In this document: one piece after another, positions 5,074 to 7,543 of the stretch
How the letters are laid out: each line of letters opens with the position of its first letter
Numbering within the stretch: position 1 is the stretch's first letter
Assembly (NCBI GenBank): GCA_937920105.1
Contig: CALETH010000007.1
Coordinates: 1-7,543, forward strand
Length of the DNA stretch: 7,543 nucleotides
Reading direction: 5' to 3'
Origin: an uncultured Bacteroidota bacterium
GTDB taxonomy: Bacteria; Bacteroidota; Ignavibacteria; UBA10030; UBA8401
The notes under the pieces: model-generated
The model's database searches: none
The model's input: the letters and a program-made list of their open reading frames with translations, nothing else
What the model was told of the DNA's origin: nothing
Position numbers and translations under genes: made by a program

Positions 5074-6330
5074 ATGAAAACTTCTCGTACTATGCGTCGT
5101 GTTGTCGTAACAGGAATGGGAGCAGTAACTCCAGTTGGTTTAACAGTTAAAGAATTTTGGGAAAACATTCTCAAAGGAGTAAGCGGTGTTGCCCCAATCA
5201 CACAATTTGACGCTTCCGATTATGATACCAAGTTTGCCGCAGAATTAAAAAATTTTAATCCATTAAACTATATGGATGGAAAACTCGCTCAGCGTGTTGA
5301 CCCATTTACACAATATGCACTTGCTGCAACGGAAGAAGCCGTAAAAAATTCTTCTCTTGATTTTACCAAAACTTCTCAAGAACGTGCTGGAGTTATTGTG
5401 GGTTCCGGAATTGGTGGAATGTGGACCTATCATCATCAACAAAGGTCATTGTGGGAAAATAATGGTCCGCACCGTATTAGTCCATTCTTTGTTCCAATGA
5501 TGATTGCTGATATTGCTGCAGGAAGAATTTCCATGCGATACGGATTGAAAGGCCCGAATTATGCAACACTCTCTGCATGTGCAACCGCTTCTCACGCAAT
5601 TGGAGATGCATTCGTTTTTATCCAACGTGGAGATGCTGATGTAATGGTGTGTGGAGGAACCGAAGCACCAATTTGTCCGATGGGAGTTGGTGGATTTAAT
5701 GCATTGAAAGCACTTTCTCGCAGTAACGAAAATCCGCAAAAAGCCAGCCGTCCATTTGATAAAAATCGTAATGGATTTGTGATGGGAGAAGGTTCAGGAA
5801 TACTTATAATAGAAGAACTTGAACACGCACTAAATCGTGGAGCAAAAATTTACGCAGAAATTGGCGGAATTGGTTTTACTGCAGATGCCCATCACATTAC
5901 CGAACCTGCACCAAACGGAGAGGGAGCAGCACGTTCCATGAAAAGAGCAATAGAAGATGCCGGTTTACTTCCCACTGATGTAGATTATGTTAACGCTCAC
6001 GGAACCTCAACACCATTAAATGATAAAAATGAAACCGCAGCCATCAAAACAGTGTTTGGCGAACATGCAAAAAAACTGGCAATTAGTTCAACAAAATCTA
6101 TGATTGGACATTTGCTGGGTGCTGCAGGTGCTGTTGGAGCAATTGCTGCAATTCAAAGTATAGCAGAAAGTAAAATTCATCCCACAATCAATTATGAAAC
6201 ACCGGACCCGGATTGTGATTTATTTTATGTCCCTAATAAGTCAATAGAAAAAACAGTGAATGTAGCAATTAGCAACGCTTTTGGTTTTGGTGGACATAAT
6301 GCAACACTCTTGTTTAAGAAATATCAATAA
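5074..6330 (+). CDS. fabF: 3-oxoacyl-[ACP] synthase II FabF
   Basis: FabF condenses malonyl-ACP with acyl-ACP and releases CO2, lengthening the chain by two carbons. From the ATG at 5074 the protein is 418 aa and keeps the full thiolase-fold set: nucleophile Cys169 in LSACATASHAIG, His309 in NAHGTSTPLND, Lys341 and His346 in STKSMIGHLLGAAGA, and the C-terminal NAFGFGGHNA containing the gating Phe. This Cys-His-His set separates it from FabH (Cys-His-Asn). A TTG at 5047 would extend the frame but lies inside the terminator stem, so it is rejected. ATG 5092 (MRRVVVTGMG) is a good alternative to 5074, and neither has a Shine-Dalgarno sequence. The final bases before 5074 contain little room for a promoter. 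A palindromic repeat follows 7 bp after the stop. Confidence 0.95.
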   Translation: MKTSRTMRRVVVTGMGAVTPVGLTVKEFWENILKGVSGVAPITQFDASDYDTKFAAELKNFNPLNYMDGKLAQRVDPFTQYALAATEEAVKNSSLDFTKTSQERAGVIVGSGIGGMWTYHHQQRSLWENNGPHRISPFFVPMMIADIAAGRISMRYGLKGPNYATLSACATASHAIGDAFVFIQRGDADVMVCGGTEAPICPMGVGGFNALKALSRSNENPQKASRPFDKNRNGFVMGEGSGILIIEELEHALNRGAKIYAEIGGIGFTADAHHITEPAPNGEGAARSMKRAIEDAGLLPTDVDYVNAHGTSTPLNDKNETAAIKTVFGEHAKKLAISSTKSMIGHLLGAAGAVGAIAAIQSIAESKIHPTINYETPDPDCDLFYVPNKSIEKTVNVAISNAFGFGGHNATLLFKKYQ

Positions 6331-6337
6331 TTAGATT

Positions 6338-6368
6338 GTCATTCCCGCATGTTTTTAGCGGGAATCCA
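6338..6368 (+). repeat. Palindromic interspersed repeat, copy 3 (minimal form)
   Basis: This is the shortest member (31 bp). It has GTCATTCCCGCATG on the left and TTTTTAGCGGGAATCCA on the right, with the stem ATTCCCGC/GCGGGAAT (6341-6348/6358-6365) and a 9-nt loop. It sits 7 bp after the fabF stop and could serve as the 3' end of that transcript, although the following T-run (ATATTTTT) is displaced from the stem. Confidence 0.88.
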
Positions 6369-6394
6369 TATTTTTGCTGAAAAAAAATAATGTT

Positions 6395-6401
6395 AAGGGA
6401 G
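6395..6401 (+). promoter_or_regulatory. Shine-Dalgarno sequence of the PorV-like gene
   Basis: AAGGGAG lies 11 bp before the ATG at 6413 and supports that start over the upstream in-frame TTG at 6374, which would also place 13 charged residues ahead of the signal peptide. Confidence 0.7.
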
Positions 6402-6412
6402 AAAAGAGCGAT

Positions 6413-7468
6413 ATGAAAAAAATAATAGTAATAATTTTTTGCTTATCTACAATTGTAAATGCAAAAACTCGCTTCGGAAAATACGCCGGTGAGTTTATGG
6501 CAATCGGTATTGGTGGAAGAGCATTAGGAATGGGAAGTGCTTATACTGCATTAGCAAATGATGTAACTGCCGCATATTGGAATCCCGCCGGACTTTCCCG
6601 CATCACCTATCCCGAACTTGCATTAATGCACGATGAACGCTTTGGCAATCTCATCAATTATGATTATGCTGCTGTTGCACTACCATTCGGAGCAAACTCT
6701 ACTGATAGCATTTTGGGAGTAACAAACTATAATGCTTCTTCATTTGGATTCAGCATCATCCGTCTTGGCGTGGATGAAATTGCTGATACTCGCAAAACAT
6801 GGATTGATACCAATGGTAATGGATTATTTGATGATGGAAGCACCATTCGTCCGGATTTAAGACAAATCACTTATTTTAATGCAGCAGATTGGGTGTTGTA
6901 TTTTACCTATTCAAAACAACATTCTGAAAATTTTTATTACGGAGCAAATCTTAAACTTATAAGAAGAGATATTACGGAATTTCACGGGACAGGAATTGGT
7001 GTCGATATCGCCGCATTATTTTCTCCAATGGAAAATCTTTTTCTTGGAGCAAATTTGCAAGATGCAACAACAACACTTATTTCTTGGAACACCGGAACAA
7101 CCGAACTAATTTCTCCAACATTAAAATTTGGTGCTGCATATTCTCTCAATGTATGGGAAGGAAAATTAACACCATCGTTTGGAGCAGATTTTAGAAATGA
7201 AGGAAGAACATTTTCAACCGCCGTCAGTGTTGGTCCGATAAGTATGGACCCATACGCCGGAATTGAATACGATTTTAAAAATATTTTTGCATTACGAGCC
7301 GGCTATAATGATATTGGCAATCTTACACTTGGAGCAGGAGTTCATCTTCGTAAAATAGATATAGATTATTCCTTCGCAAAATTTAATGCTGATGATGAAC
7401 TTGGCAATACCCACCGCATTTCTCTACGAGTAGTTTTGCAGGAAGAAAAATATAAGCGTGGGGAATAA
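6413..7468 (+). CDS. PorV/PorQ family outer membrane beta-barrel protein
   Basis: A 351-aa protein with a Sec signal peptide: MKK, a hydrophobic core, and a likely cleavage after VNA (residue 17). The mature N-terminus carries the family hallmark GEFMAIGIGGRALGMGSAYTALANDVTAAYWNPAGL (26-61). The rest shows alternating beta-strands typical of a FadL-like barrel, ending in strands such as LRAGYND, LTLGAGVHL, IDIDYSFAKF and HRISLRVVL. PorV is an outer membrane component of type IX secretion, and PorQ is a related protein. Many paralogues occur in Chlorobi/Ignavibacteria-type genomes, so the exact role here is undecided and no gene symbol is given. Residues 132-142 (DTNGNGLFDDG) form a possible EF-hand-like calcium loop. 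No other secretion gene is near; the neighbours are fab genes and repeats. Confidence 0.9.
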   Translation: MKKIIVIIFCLSTIVNAKTRFGKYAGEFMAIGIGGRALGMGSAYTALANDVTAAYWNPAGLSRITYPELALMHDERFGNLINYDYAAVALPFGANSTDSILGVTNYNASSFGFSIIRLGVDEIADTRKTWIDTNGNGLFDDGSTIRPDLRQITYFNAADWVLYFTYSKQHSENFYYGANLKLIRRDITEFHGTGIGVDIAALFSPMENLFLGANLQDATTTLISWNTGTTELISPTLKFGAAYSLNVWEGKLTPSFGADFRNEGRTFSTAVSVGPISMDPYAGIEYDFKNIFALRAGYNDIGNLTLGAGVHLRKIDIDYSFAKFNADDELGNTHRISLRVVLQEEKYKRGE

Positions 7469-7480
7469 AAAAATCGCATC

Positions 7481-7543
7481 GTCATTCCCGCATGTCCCGC
7501 TTGTACGGGATGCCGTACCAACGGCATTTTTAGCGGGAATCCA
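7481..7543 (+). repeat. Palindromic interspersed repeat, copy 4 (expanded form)
   Basis: It has the same ends as copy 3: the left 14 bases (GTCATTCCCGCATG) and the right 17 bases (TTTTTAGCGGGAATCCA) are identical. Between them lie 32 extra bases that fold into two hairpins: TCCCG/CGGGA (7495-7499/7506-7510) and TGCCGT/ACGGCA (7511-7516/7521-7526). With the outer stem ATTCCCGC/GCGGGAAT (7484-7491/7533-7540) it can form a three-way junction. It starts 12 bp after the PorV-like stop and ends at the window edge. Confidence 0.88.

Noticed and set aside
6374..6412. TTG at 6374 as the start of the PorV-like gene
   Set aside because: It would put a charged stretch before the signal peptide, and the Shine-Dalgarno sequence at 6395-6401 points to ATG 6413.

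Overview
The window is AT-rich bacterial DNA. A type II fatty acid synthesis cluster (fabD, fabG, acpP, fabF) is followed by a PorV/PorQ-type outer membrane protein. That last family, the mostly absent Shine-Dalgarno sequences and a DUF3109-like cysteine protein point to the FCB group, most likely a Chlorobi/Ignavibacteria/Kapabacteria-like lineage. The lineage is inferred from protein style only; no search was possible.

Left part (1-1329): two genes run leftward. One is a lipoprotein with a coiled-coil-like charged body, cut by the left edge of the window. The other is a ferritin-like DUF892 (YciE/YciF) protein with an unusual charged tail. A 317-bp AT-rich divergent intergenic region separates them from the rightward genes and holds candidate promoters but no convincing gene.

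Middle (1330-3783): fabD is followed not by fabG but by a tandemly duplicated two-gene cassette. The downstream copy is intact: a 121-aa YD-repeat-like protein whose stop codon overlaps the start of a 192-aa cysteine-cluster protein (TAATG). The upstream copy is decayed. Its first gene carries one in-frame TAA and has lost its normal start, and its second gene ends just before the cysteine cluster.

Right part (3784-7543): fabG, acpP and fabF have their expected catalytic residues. FabD loads malonyl groups onto ACP, FabF condenses them with the growing acyl-ACP, and FabG reduces the 3-oxo product. AcpP has a 5-residue insertion in the loop after helix II, bounded by a 6-bp direct repeat. A strong intrinsic terminator lies between acpP and fabF. 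No fabH, plsX or rnc is present in the window. Four members of one palindromic repeat family (GTCATtCCCGC ... GCGGGaATC) lie just downstream of fabG, fabF and the PorV-like gene. They share the same outer stem but carry different nested hairpins.

The most unusual points are the modular palindromic repeats, the ACP loop insertion, and the duplicated and half-decayed cassette that separates fabD from fabG.
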